DNA of 64,000 bases from Alphaproteobacteria bacterium (lineage in GTDB: Bacteria; Pseudomonadota; Alphaproteobacteria; Micropepsales; Micropepsaceae): assembly GCA_017983635.1 (NCBI GenBank), contig JAGOBA010000013.1:1-64000 (forward strand). Reading direction: 5' to 3'. The translations under genes and the position numbers were made by a program. Below are positions 43,160-51,730 of the stretch, piece after piece. Under the pieces are notes generated by a model. It searched no databases and was not told the origin of the DNA. It saw only the letters and a program-made list of their open reading frames with translations. Numbering within the stretch: position 1 is the first letter of the stretch; each line of letters opens with the position of its first letter.

Positions 43160-43707
43160 GCGAGGTCCTTCGGCTCTGCTGCCTCGAACGGCGCGGGCGG
43201 CAGACGAAAATGCGGCACGATGTCGGTCCAGAGCGGCAACGTCGCCGCTTCCGCCACGAGGCGTGCGTTCAGGTAGGTGGCGACTTCTTTGTTCGCGGTC
43301 TTGCTGGACATCTCCCACCATGCTTGGCCTCCCGGCGTGTTCAGGATCGACAAAAAAGCCCGCGCCATGCCCTCATGAGACGAGGGACTGATGAGCTTGG
43401 AGCGGTGCTGAAAGAACGCGCCGCTGAAGATCGCTTGCATGTCTGCGGCCCAGGCGTGGAACTGCGCCTGCTGAAACCTGTCGAGGCCGTGAAAGTCATG
43501 CAGCCCTAAGCAAATGGTTTGGAACTTCTCCTCGCTCTCGACGCTCAGCGCCCACCACTCGCGCACCTGATTGAGAAATTCGCGCTGCTCATTCGCGCGC
43601 TCGAACGCGTGGTTCTGGCGCATCTGAAAATAGATCGCGAGCAGCGAGCCCAAGATCGCGACGACGGCGACGATTTGGGAGACGTAGTAGACTTCTTCGA
43701 GGGTCAT
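43156..43707 (-). CDS. Array member G: MTLE-type membrane-anchored paralogue
   Basis: A 183-residue protein starting MTLEEVYYVSQIVAVVAILG, then YFQMRQNHAFERANEQREFL. With member H it forms a subgroup marked by a short Q-M-R/Q-L-R lead, an E-R-A-x-x-Q-R block, and the LSILNTPGGQAWWEM motif (LSLLRTPGGAQWWKY in H). ATGA overlaps occur at both ends. Confidence 0.78.
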   Translation of the reverse strand: MTLEEVYYVSQIVAVVAILGSLLAIYFQMRQNHAFERANEQREFLNQVREWWALSVESEEKFQTICLGLHDFHGLDRFQQAQFHAWAADMQAIFSGAFFQHRSKLISPSSHEGMARAFLSILNTPGGQAWWEMSSKTANKEVATYLNARLVAEAATLPLWTDIVPHFRLPPAPFEAAEPKDLA

Positions 43708-44273
43708 GCGCTTGTTTTGTCCCGTGTGGTTCCTGCCGCCAGATGGTCGAGTTCCTTGAGCCGATTCAAATAGGACGGCGCAAAGTTGAGAAAGTGCGGC
43801 GTAGCGGGATCGATTTCAGGCAAGCGCTTGTTCAAGTGCTTCACAATCTCCGCGCCGATCGTATGCTCTCCGTACTTCCACCATTGCGCGCCACCGGGCG
43901 TTCGCAGCAGAGAGAGCGCCGCCCCTTCTATACCCGACCACGTGCCATCGCTAAAAAAGCCGTCTTTGCGCATGTTCAAGGCCGACTCTGCGATGAACAC
44001 GAATTCGGCGAGACATTTTTCGACCTTCATCTGGGTCAACGCATCGGCCTTTTCGTAGTCGCGCAACCCTAAGATAAATTTATCGAAGGCCCCGTTTTCG
44101 TCTTGATGGACCATCCTCAACCATTCGGCCACGCGCAGTAGTAAGTCACGCTGCGCCGCAGCCCGCTCCATCTTTTGCCCCTGCCGCAGTTGCCGTCCGA
44201 CAAAAATGAGCGAAACCAAAATCGCCAACACCGCAACGATCTGCGAGACGTAGTAGACTTCTTCGAGGGTCAT
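43704..44273 (-). CDS. Array member H (first gene): MTLE-type membrane-anchored paralogue
   Basis: A 189-residue protein from ATG 44273, first of the array and 19 bases after the stop of the AAA ATPase gene. It starts MTLEEVYYVSQIVAVLAILV, then RQLRQGQKMERAAAQRDLLL. The segment from LRDYEKADALTQMKVEK to MRKDGFFSDGTW is repeated almost unchanged in the broken copy at 45.6 kb. The upstream open frame extension lies inside the ATPase gene and is not coding. Confidence 0.8.
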   Translation of the reverse strand: MTLEEVYYVSQIVAVLAILVSLIFVGRQLRQGQKMERAAAQRDLLLRVAEWLRMVHQDENGAFDKFILGLRDYEKADALTQMKVEKCLAEFVFIAESALNMRKDGFFSDGTWSGIEGAALSLLRTPGGAQWWKYGEHTIGAEIVKHLNKRLPEIDPATPHFLNFAPSYLNRLKELDHLAAGTTRDKTSA

Positions 44274-44292
44274 GCTGCGTTCCTTAGACTGC

Positions 44293-45492
44293 TCATTTTG
44301 CGGCGCGCTTCGCGGTCTGCTTGGCCAGTTCCTCCGCGAGACCCCTGAGGCCGATCGCCTCGACGCCTTCGCCTTTCGGGTAGCGCTCGCGCCCGCCGTA
44401 AACGACGAAGGCGCGCGCCGGGCGCACGTCCTCGATGGCCGTGCGGAATCCTCTTTCGAGCTTCGGCGCGCTAGATCGCTTGATCTCGATCGCCCAGCGC
44501 TCGCCGCCTGGCATGTCGAGCACAAGATCGAGTTCGACCCCGGTCGCGGTGCGATAAAAGCTTGCCTCCGTCCGTGGGGGCGCCGCGCCGATCAACGTTT
44601 CGATCACATGGCCTTCCCAGCTTTCGCCAGCGATCGGATGGCCGAGTACGTCTTCCAACGTCTCCAGCCGCAGCAGCGAGTGAACGAGACCGCTGTCGCG
44701 AACATAGGTCTTGGGAGACTTGGTCAGCCGTTTGCCGACATTGGCGTGCAACGGCTGAAGCTTGCGAACCAAAAGTAGATCGACCATCAGATCGAGATAG
44801 CTGGCGACCGTCTTTCCATCGACCGCCAGTGCGCGTGCCAACTCCGCCGCGTTGAACGGCGCGCCTTGGCGATGGGCGAGCATGGTCCAAAATCGGCGCA
44901 GCGTCGTCGCTGGAATGCGCGGCCCGAGTTGAGGAATGTCGCGTTCCAGATAAGTCGTGATGAACGCCTCGCGCCAACTGGCGCTGGTTTCGTCCGACTT
45001 CGCCAGCAAGCTGCGCGGAAAGCCGCCACGGACCCAAAGCGCTTGGGCTTGCTTCGACGAGACCTCCGTGACGCCGATGGGCGAGAGTTCAAGGTATGCG
45101 ATCCGCCCGGCAAGGCTTTCGCTCGACTGCTTCAGGAGTTCGATCGATGCGGAGCCAAGCAGGAGAAACTGACCCGCGTCGCGCCCGGCACGAATGTTGT
45201 CATCAATGACGCCGCGAAGTATCTGGAAGAGACCAGGGGCGCGTTGCACCTCATCAATCACGACGAGGCGGCCCGCACGCGCTCTAAGGTAGGCGCCGGC
45301 ATCTTCTAGTTTCGCCTGATCCGCGGGATTTTCCAGGTCGAGATAGTCGGGCCGACGCTCCGCCCCCTTGACGTCGTGAGCGATGGCGCGCGCCAGCGTC
45401 GACTTGCCGACTTGGCGCGGGCCCAAAAGCCCCACCGCCGGAAAATCGGCAAGCCGCTGACGAACAAGGGGGGTGAGGCAACGTAGAATCAT
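44293..45492 (-). CDS. AAA ATPase with DUF4143-type C-terminal domain
   Basis: A 399-residue protein started at ATG 45492, where the family N-terminus begins (ILRCLTPLVRQRLADFPAVG). Walker A is GPRQVGKST near residue 25, Walker B RLVVIDEVQRAP, and the sensor region LLGSASIELL. The C-terminal half contains the DUF4143 pattern (YLDLMVDLLLVRKLQP, YVRDSGLVHSLL) and a nuclease-like stretch VELDLVLDMPGGERWAIEIKR. Such proteins are common, often isolated, and functionally obscure. A palindromic promoter precedes it and the eight-gene array follows at 19 bases. Confidence 0.85.
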   Translation of the reverse strand: MILRCLTPLVRQRLADFPAVGLLGPRQVGKSTLARAIAHDVKGAERRPDYLDLENPADQAKLEDAGAYLRARAGRLVVIDEVQRAPGLFQILRGVIDDNIRAGRDAGQFLLLGSASIELLKQSSESLAGRIAYLELSPIGVTEVSSKQAQALWVRGGFPRSLLAKSDETSASWREAFITTYLERDIPQLGPRIPATTLRRFWTMLAHRQGAPFNAAELARALAVDGKTVASYLDLMVDLLLVRKLQPLHANVGKRLTKSPKTYVRDSGLVHSLLRLETLEDVLGHPIAGESWEGHVIETLIGAAPPRTEASFYRTATGVELDLVLDMPGGERWAIEIKRSSAPKLERGFRTAIEDVRPARAFVVYGGRERYPKGEGVEAIGLRGLAEELAKQTAKRAAK

Positions 45493-45499
45493 GCTTGCA

Positions 45500-45522
45500 A
45501 TTATGGAGTGTAACTCCGTAAT
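45500..45522 (-). promoter_or_regulatory. Palindrome/promoter of the AAA ATPase gene
   Basis: ATTATGGAGT and ACTCCGTAAT are inverted repeats (one mismatch, 3-base centre) ending 8 bases before the ATG. On the minus strand they overlap a possible -35 TTGTAA and -10 CATAAT 16 bases apart. The layout is autoregulatory-looking, with a very short or absent leader. Confidence 0.5.
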
Positions 45523-45552
45523 TACAAGGTTAATTCCGCGTGAATGGCTCAC

Positions 45553-45777
45553 CTATTCGGCGTCCCGTTCTTCAAATCGCGCCTGAAAGACGATGGCGGC
45601 CAGCGATAGGATGACTGGTTGACGATCTCGTGCGAGCACCCCGCCCTCGTACCACGTTCCGTCGCTGAAGAAGCCGTCCTTGCACATGTTCAACGCGGAC
45701 TCGACGATGAAAACAACTTCCGAGAGGTATTTTTCGACCTTCATTTCGGCGAGAGCGTCTGCCCCTTCGTAGTCGCG
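45553..45777 (-). pseudogene. Broken ninth array copy, related to member H
   Basis: Reading from about 45774, DYEGADALAEMKVEKYLSEV, then FIVESALNMCKDGFFSDGTW, aligns with member H over about 45 residues with few changes. The shared N-terminal membrane module and the conserved end are both missing. After GTW the frame runs into unrelated residues and stops at 45553. It lies on the same strand as the array, on the far side of the ATPase gene, joined to the tail of the FGE-like gene in another frame. Confidence 0.75.
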
Positions 45778-46927
45778 CGTCGCGACGAAATGCTGGGTAG
45801 GTTGCAAGCGCGGCCATGTCCACTATGCTCCCTTTCGGCAGAGGGTCGATGCAATGCCTCATGGCGTAGAAGGGCGCGGCCGCGACGCACGCGTCCCACT
45901 GGGCGAACGTCACCTCGCTGCGTCCAATAGCTTCGAAGAACCTTGACGTGGCCATCATCTCTGGACACTCCGGGCAATCGCGGAAGGTGCGCACGTCAGG
46001 GGCCGGCTTTGACGGTTGGGGCTTCGGCGGCTCGGGCGCGGGGGTCGGTTGCGCCGCTGGCGTGCTTGGTCCGGTTGCGGTTGCGGTCTCGCCTCTCTCC
46101 CCCCGATCAGCGGATGCCCCCTCGTCCTCCTTATCCTCCGACGCGGCGGGCGGGGCGCTCTCGATCGAAGGGTCCGTCGCCAGGCGCAAGATTTCTTCGC
46201 GATCGGCCCAGATCTTGCGGGTTCGAAGATCGATCCCCGCCTTATCGAGAAGGTCCAGCGCTAGCAGAGTGTCGCGCGCTTGGATCGCGCGCGCATCGTT
46301 TCGGCCGTTGCTACTATCAGGGTATATGCGGCCGTTGGGGTAATAGCGTACGACCAGCGCGCCGAGAGCGTTGTAGCCGACGTCATCGGCGGCGATCCAA
46401 ATTGCAGCCTGGCTCGCGCCGCCTTTCGGCACCTGGTCGTATGGTCTGCTCGCTAACACCGCGATGACGCGCGCGAGATCGGTTTTCGGCTCCACCACCT
46501 TCAGTTCGTAGTCGTTGCGGAACTTGACATAACGGCCGAAAGTGTGTGCGCAGGCGGCCGGAACGCTGAACGCTCCCGAACGCTGTCGCGTCTGGGTGAA
46601 TTCCATCGGTTCCGTCGTTACCAGGTTCGTATATGCGGGCGGTGACGACGACGCCTCAACCCTCGGATCGAGAAGCGGCGGCGGCGACACAAAGAGCGTG
46701 CCAGCCGGAATGACCAGAGGCAAATCTTCATCGACCTGATTGACGATCTTCATCGTGATGCCGTCGGGGCACTTACCCCACGCCGTCACCGTGATCTTCT
46801 TTTGCGCGATCAGGACGTGAATACCGACGGCACGTGAGCTCGGCCCGACTTCGGCGTTCAAGGCATAGATCGCTATGCCCGCCACGAGCACAAGCAGAAA
46901 GGCGATCATCAAAGACCCGTGCTTCAT
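45572..46927 (-). pseudogene. Membrane-anchored protein with degenerate FGE-like C-terminus, rearranged at the 3' end
   Basis: The frame from ATG 46927 gives 451 residues. One N-terminal helix (IAFLLVLVAGIAIYAL) precedes a domain of about 270 residues of unknown family (AWGKCPDGITMKIVNQVDED), then a Pro-rich linker. The segment FRDCPECPEM followed by RSEVTFAQWDACVAA is the recognisable start of a formylglycine-generating-enzyme domain, but the intervening part of that domain is deleted. After about residue 378 the gene runs through the inverted repeat and then out of frame across the broken array copy. The N-terminal part may still be made. Confidence 0.6.
45791..45858. repeat. Inverted repeat, left copy
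   Basis: About 68 bases that match the reverse complement of 47041-47108 at roughly 83% with one gap. It covers the last recognisable part of the FGE-like gene, and its inner end contains CTTTCGGCAGAGG. Confidence 0.75.
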
Positions 46928-47046
46928 CGCGCCTCCGGCGAACGCGCTGCAGAAAAAAACATGAGTGCGCCGCCAACCGCACACCCAAGGATGCCCCACA
47001 GGAGCAAGAGGCGGGCGCTTCGGCGTTGTTCCACTCCGAGAGACAT
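46924..47046 (-). CDS. Small single-pass membrane protein
   Basis: About 40 residues from ATG 47046, with one hydrophobic helix (RLLLLWGILGCAVGGALMFF). Its stop overlaps the ATG of the FGE-like gene (ATGA), which supports it as a real coupled gene. A longer frame from 47109 would read through the inverted repeat. No family is recognised. Confidence 0.45.
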   Translation of the reverse strand: MSLGVEQRRSARLLLLWGILGCAVGGALMFFSAARSPEAR

Positions 47047-47108
47047 GGCATCGACCTCTGCCGAAAAGAAGCACCGTGGACACGGTCGCTCTTGCAAGCC
47101 ACCCAGCA
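47041..47108. repeat. Inverted repeat, right copy
   Basis: Partner of 45791-45858. Together they bracket the FGE-like gene and the small membrane protein at a distance of about 1.25 kb. Confidence 0.75.
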
Positions 47109-47113
47109 AGTCG

Positions 47114-47326
47114 TCAGACCGCTTCGCTAACTACCGACTCCCGTCCTTCTCGTACCGTTCGAGCGTCTTCAAGAAGCCTCCCTTCTGACCAAGCTCCCGC
47201 AGCGCCCTTCTTATGCGCTTGCATGCCGTCGTCGAAACCGGCGAAGGCGAGCGACGCCGCCATGCGTGAAGCGATCACAACAACAACAACCGTGGGAAAA
47301 ATCGTGCGCTTGGAATTGAACACCAA
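47114..47326 (-). CDS. Small exported ORF, possibly a Sel1/TPR-type remnant
   Basis: A 70-codon frame with a signal-like N-terminus (FPTVVVVVIASRMAASLAFA) followed by GFDDGMQAHKKGA, a sequence typical of the start of exported Sel1-repeat proteins. No repeat follows and the rest is charged and featureless; a neighbouring frame reads ALRELGQKGGFLKTLERYEK. It is probably a decayed gene fragment. Confidence 0.35.
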   Translation of the reverse strand: MVFNSKRTIFPTVVVVVIASRMAASLAFAGFDDGMQAHKKGAAGAWSEGRLLEDARTVREGRESVVSEAV

Positions 47327-47664
47327 AGGTTGTCCTTCTCAAGGTCCATCTTCGGATCGCCCGTCAATTCTATGTCCGCAACCTAGCCGCAACCTAGCCG
47401 CCATCAAGCCAAAGCACGTTCTCAGCGCCGCCGTCTTGCGGCGCAACGCCCAAGTCAACGTAACGTGAGCACAGCCTACTGAATCTGCGGTGCGAGCGTG
47501 GTCTGCAGCCGGGGTCGCTCGCGATCAAACGAGATGCGAGCCACGGGCCGCCTCCAGCGGGTGCAGGCGGCGCACCTTCCCCATCCGCGTTGTTGCATCG
47601 GCGCTTGGGTCCGGTCATGTTGCGCTGCAACGTCATTCACCGCCTATTTGAGGACCATCGCCCC
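47327..47664. other. Intergenic region, no gene recognised
   Basis: About 340 bases without a credible frame. It contains a short tandem repeat of the unit CGCAACCTAGC near 47380 and the promoter region of the alcohol dehydrogenase. Confidence 0.5.
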
Positions 47665-48792
47665 ATGCCCGTTCTGCAATATCTGACGACCACGCATTTC
47701 GATTTTGGCGCCGTGAAGGTGCTGGCCTCCGAGCTCGCGCGGCTTGGCGTCAAGAAGCCGCTGATCGCGACGGACAAGGGTGTCGTTGCCGCGGGGTTGA
47801 TCGAGCAGGTGCTGCACCCGATCACGCCCAAACCCAACTGGCCCATCTTCGACGAGACGCCGGGCAACCCGACCGAAGAGGCGACGCTGAAGGCGTTCGC
47901 GCTCTACAAGTCCGAAGGCTGCGACGGCGTCGTGTGCGTCGGCGGCGGCTCGGCGATGGACCTGGGCAAGGCAGTGGCGTTGCTCGCGGTCTCGGGCGAA
48001 CCACTGTCGCAATTCGATCCCTTGAAGGGCGGCGCGAAAAACATCAAGGGTGTCGCGCCGGTGATCGCGATCCCGACGACGGCGGGCACGGGCTCGGAAG
48101 TTTCCGTCGGCTTCGTCATCATTATGAATTCTGGCCAGAAGATGACGTTCGCCAACCCGCAGATCATTCCGAAGGTCGCGATCTGCGATCCGGACTTGAC
48201 GCTGGGCTTGCCGCCGCTGCTCACCGCCGCGACCGGCATGGATGCGATGACCCACTGCATCGAGGCCGTACTGACGCCGACCGTCAATCCGCCGGCCGAA
48301 GGCGTAGGCTATGACGGGCTGTGGCGCTCGTGGCGCTGGATCCGCCAAGCGGTGCAGAACCCGAAGGACCGCGACGCGCGCTGGCAGATGATGATGGCCT
48401 CGACCGAGGGTGCGATGGCGTTCGTGAAGGGCTTGGGCGCCGTGCACGCGATGAGCCACGCGGCGGGACGCCTGCCCGATCTCAAGCTTCATCACGGCAC
48501 GCTGAACGCGGTGTTCCTACCAACGGTGCTGCGCTATCACGACGGACACGCGGCCGAAAAATACGAACGCCTGCGCTCGTCCATGGGCCTAAACCCCAAT
48601 GCCGACCTCGCGAAGGCGATCGAAGGCCTGAACGCGGAGATCGGTTTGCCGAAAGGCCTCGGCGCGATGGGCCTCACCGAAAATCGCATTCCCGATCTCA
48701 TCCCCTACGCGCTCGGCGATCTCGCGAATTTCGGCAACCCGCGCAAAGCCGGCGCAGACGACTACGCAGCGATGTTCAAGACGGCGATGTAG
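47665..48792 (+). CDS. Iron-containing alcohol dehydrogenase
   Basis: A 375-residue protein started at ATG 47665 (TTGAGGA upstream); the open frame extends farther upstream without a site. The NAD loop GGGSAMDLGKAVALL is followed by IPTTAGTGSEVSVGFV. The iron-ligand region is DAMTHCIEAVLTPTVNPPAE and later HAMSHAAGRLPDLKLHHG. It reduces or oxidises an unidentified alcohol or aldehyde. The TIR-WD40 gene starts 26 bases after its stop codon. Confidence 0.9.
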   Translation: MPVLQYLTTTHFDFGAVKVLASELARLGVKKPLIATDKGVVAAGLIEQVLHPITPKPNWPIFDETPGNPTEEATLKAFALYKSEGCDGVVCVGGGSAMDLGKAVALLAVSGEPLSQFDPLKGGAKNIKGVAPVIAIPTTAGTGSEVSVGFVIIMNSGQKMTFANPQIIPKVAICDPDLTLGLPPLLTAATGMDAMTHCIEAVLTPTVNPPAEGVGYDGLWRSWRWIRQAVQNPKDRDARWQMMMASTEGAMAFVKGLGAVHAMSHAAGRLPDLKLHHGTLNAVFLPTVLRYHDGHAAEKYERLRSSMGLNPNADLAKAIEGLNAEIGLPKGLGAMGLTENRIPDLIPYALGDLANFGNPRKAGADDYAAMFKTAM

Positions 48793-48818
48793 GGCCTGAG
48801 CCACGCGGGAACGCACCG

Positions 48819-51701
48819 GTGGGGAGCGAAGCGTCCGATCCAACCTCGGGCCCGCACGGCGCCACGCACTATCGCGCGTTCCTCAGCTACTCCTGGCAGG
48901 ACAAGGCCTGGGGTAACCGCCTGCAGCGTTGGCTCGAGAGCTACGAGATCCCGCGCGACGTCCCGATCGATCTGGGTCCTTCGCGCCGCCTCGGGAAAAT
49001 TTTCCGCGACGAAGAAGACATGGCGGCCGCCGGCGACATCGGCACCGTCGTGCGCGGCGCGTTGAAGGCATCGGACAATCTGATCGTCGTCTGCTCGCCT
49101 CGCTCGGCGCAATCGCGCTGGGTCCAATCCGAGATCGAGCACTTCAAGCAGCGCCGCCCCGGCGGACAGATCTTCGCCGTGATCGTCGACGGCGAACCGA
49201 ACGCCCGCGATCCTGCGCTCGAGTGCTTCCCGCCCGCCTTGCGCGTCGCCTATGGCGACAGCGGCGAGATGCCGATCGAACCCGTTGGCGTCGACGTCCG
49301 CCGCGATGGCCGCGCCCGCGTCTGCGCGCGCCTGGCGGCCGGCATGCTGGGCATCGACTTCGACGATCTTTGGCACAGAGACCGCCGCCGCGCCGAAAGG
49401 CTCAACCGCATAAGGCTCGTCGTGCTCAGCGCCTTGACCGTGGCGTTCGCAGCGCTCGCGATCGCCGCCGTCGTGAACGCCAACAGAGCCCACCTCGCAC
49501 TCAGCCAATTCTTCGCCGAACGCGCCTGGGCGAAGCTCGATGTCGGCGATCCGCTGTCGGCAACGAGATACGCGCTCGCGGGTGGGCAACTCGCGCCGCA
49601 GAACGAACCGCTCTACCTGGCCGCCCTCGGCGCGATTTCACACGAAAGCAGCGACAGCCTGCCGCCGCTCTCGCACGACGATGAAGTCACCGCCGCAAAC
49701 TACTCGCCCGACGGCGCGTTTGTCGTCACTGCAAGCCGCGATCGCAGAGCAAAAATCTGGGACGCCCGCAAAAGCACCCTGGTGGCGCAGCTCGATCACA
49801 GCGGCGCCGTCAGCACGGCCGCGTTCGCCGCCGACAGCCAATCGCTCGCAACCGGCGATGCCGACGGCACCATCAAACTATGGCGGCGCGGCAACTGGTC
49901 CAAAGCGCGCAGCTTCAAAGGAACCGGCACCGCGCTGGTCAGCGCCGCCTTCCTCGGCCGCGAGCACCGCCTTCTCTGCCTCGACAAAGCGCACGCCGTC
50001 TTCGTGCTCGACACCGATACCGGCCATACCCTCACGATTTCGCCAAGCGTGAAGGAGGAGTACTTCATCTGGAACGTCGCCGGCTCCACCGACGGCAAGC
50101 GCATCGCCGTCGCCCGTGAAGATGGGGATGCACGCATCTATGACGCCGCCACCGGCGCCCAGGTGCACCACCTTCAGGGACACAGCGGCGCCGTTTGGAG
50201 CGTCGCGTTTTCGCAGGACGGCACCCGCATCGTCACCGCCAGCGCCGACCACACCGCCATCGTTTGGGACACGGTCAGCGGCAAGCGCCTCAAAACGCTC
50301 ACCGGTCACACGCTCGAACTCTATAGCGCCTCGTTTTCGCCCGATGGCAGCAGCATCGTCACCGCCGCCGCCGACCAAACCGCAAAACTATGGGACGCGC
50401 GCGCCGGCGAGTTGATCGAAACGCTGCAGGGCCACAGCAACGTCGTGACCGGCGCCTCGTTCGCGGTCGACGGCACGTTGATCGTGACGGCGAGCGCCGA
50501 TGGCGCCGCCCGCGTCTGGAACGCGCAGGGCAAGCTTATCAACACACTGCGCGGGCACGCAGCGGGCTTGAGCGCCACGCACATCGCGCCCGACGCCCGC
50601 ACGATCGTGACCGCGAGCGCCGACGGCACCGCGCGCCTCTGGCCGCTGCCGCAAAGCCGCCTTTTGGCGACACTCCCCTCGAACGCCGGCGGCTTCTCCA
50701 GCGTCGAGTTCTCGCCCGACGGCGCGCGCATCATTGCCTCGACGTTGTCAGGCGTGGTGCTGGAATGGGATGCGCAAACGCTGAGCGAGACCGCGCGCGT
50801 CGCCGCGCATGTGGGCGAAGCCTACGCCGCGACCTACGCGCCGGATGGACGGCGCTTCGTCACCGCCGGCAAAGAAGGCATCGTGCGGATATGGACCACG
50901 CGGCCCGCACGCGCGATCATGCGCATCGACGACGAGAGCGGCCCCGTCACCGCCGCCGCACTATCGCCCGACAGCCGCCTCGTCCTAATCGCTAATGAGA
51001 CGCAGAACGCGCATATCCGCGACGCGCACACCGGCGCGTTGAAATTGACGCTGAAGGGACACGGCGATCACGTCCGCAGCGCCGCCTACGCGCACAACGG
51101 CACGCTCATTGCAACCGGCAGCGAGGACCAAACCGCCAAACTATGGGACGCCGCCGGCAAGGAGCTCGCGCCATTGCAGGGACACCAACAAGGCGTCGGC
51201 GGCGTCGCCTTCTCGCGCGACGACGCCAGTTTGCTGACCACCAGCGACGACGCCACCGCGCGGGTGTGGGACACGGCAAGCCACAAGCTGCGCGCCACGC
51301 TCACCGGCCACGAAGGCCCCGTCTTCAGCGGCGCGTTTTCGCCCGACGGCCGAAGGATCGCGACCGCGAGCGACGACAAGACCGCCAAGCTCTGGGACGC
51401 CGCCGACGGCCGCCTGTTGGCGACATTGGAGGGACACGAAGCCGCCGTCTTCGGCGTCGCCTTCGCCCCGGACGGCAAACGATTGCTGACGGCCAGCGAA
51501 GACGGCACCATCCGTGTCTGGGACGTCAGCCGCCTCACCCAACCGTGGCAGGCCCTCGCGCGCGACGCCTGCACCAACCGGCTGGGCGAGAAAGCCCGCC
51601 ACTTCAGCGAAACCGAAATCGCCTCCGACCCGCTGCTGCAAAGCGAATGGCAAAGCACCAACCGCGACGTCTGCACGAACGTGCCGCTCTCACCGCGCTA
51701 A
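48819..51701 (+). CDS. TIR-like domain, transmembrane helix and WD40 propeller protein
   Basis: About 960 residues from GTG 48819 (GGGA upstream, just after the dehydrogenase stop). Residues about 18-150 are a TIR domain (YRAFLSYSWQDKAWGNRLQR, RDEEDMAAAGDI, SDNLIVVCSPRSAQSRWVQS), including a Glu in SEIEHF at the candidate catalytic position. A membrane helix follows (LVVLSALTVAFAALAIAAVV). About fifteen WD40 repeats then fill the rest, enough for two propellers. A Cys-containing helical tail closes the protein. Such TIR-WD40 proteins are candidate immune or signalling proteins. It may be co-transcribed with the dehydrogenase. Confidence 0.82.
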   Translation: MGSEASDPTSGPHGATHYRAFLSYSWQDKAWGNRLQRWLESYEIPRDVPIDLGPSRRLGKIFRDEEDMAAAGDIGTVVRGALKASDNLIVVCSPRSAQSRWVQSEIEHFKQRRPGGQIFAVIVDGEPNARDPALECFPPALRVAYGDSGEMPIEPVGVDVRRDGRARVCARLAAGMLGIDFDDLWHRDRRRAERLNRIRLVVLSALTVAFAALAIAAVVNANRAHLALSQFFAERAWAKLDVGDPLSATRYALAGGQLAPQNEPLYLAALGAISHESSDSLPPLSHDDEVTAANYSPDGAFVVTASRDRRAKIWDARKSTLVAQLDHSGAVSTAAFAADSQSLATGDADGTIKLWRRGNWSKARSFKGTGTALVSAAFLGREHRLLCLDKAHAVFVLDTDTGHTLTISPSVKEEYFIWNVAGSTDGKRIAVAREDGDARIYDAATGAQVHHLQGHSGAVWSVAFSQDGTRIVTASADHTAIVWDTVSGKRLKTLTGHTLELYSASFSPDGSSIVTAAADQTAKLWDARAGELIETLQGHSNVVTGASFAVDGTLIVTASADGAARVWNAQGKLINTLRGHAAGLSATHIAPDARTIVTASADGTARLWPLPQSRLLATLPSNAGGFSSVEFSPDGARIIASTLSGVVLEWDAQTLSETARVAAHVGEAYAATYAPDGRRFVTAGKEGIVRIWTTRPARAIMRIDDESGPVTAAALSPDSRLVLIANETQNAHIRDAHTGALKLTLKGHGDHVRSAAYAHNGTLIATGSEDQTAKLWDAAGKELAPLQGHQQGVGGVAFSRDDASLLTTSDDATARVWDTASHKLRATLTGHEGPVFSGAFSPDGRRIATASDDKTAKLWDAADGRLLATLEGHEAAVFGVAFAPDGKRLLTASEDGTIRVWDVSRLTQPWQALARDACTNRLGEKARHFSETEIASDPLLQSEWQSTNRDVCTNVPLSPR

Positions 51702-51730
51702 CAGATCAAAAGGGCGCGCAGCTAGCTAAG

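Noticed and set aside
40050-44273. Diversity-generating retroelement or invertible array behind the eight paralogues
   Set aside because: No reverse transcriptase, template/variable repeat pair or recombinase was seen; tandem duplication is sufficient.
45791-47108. Insertion sequence with terminal inverted repeats
   Set aside because: No transposase lies between the repeats and the ends are long and imperfect; a rearrangement is more likely.
48321-48818. Extended start of the TIR-WD40 frame
   Set aside because: It overlaps the alcohol dehydrogenase out of frame; the TIR domain begins after GTG 48819.
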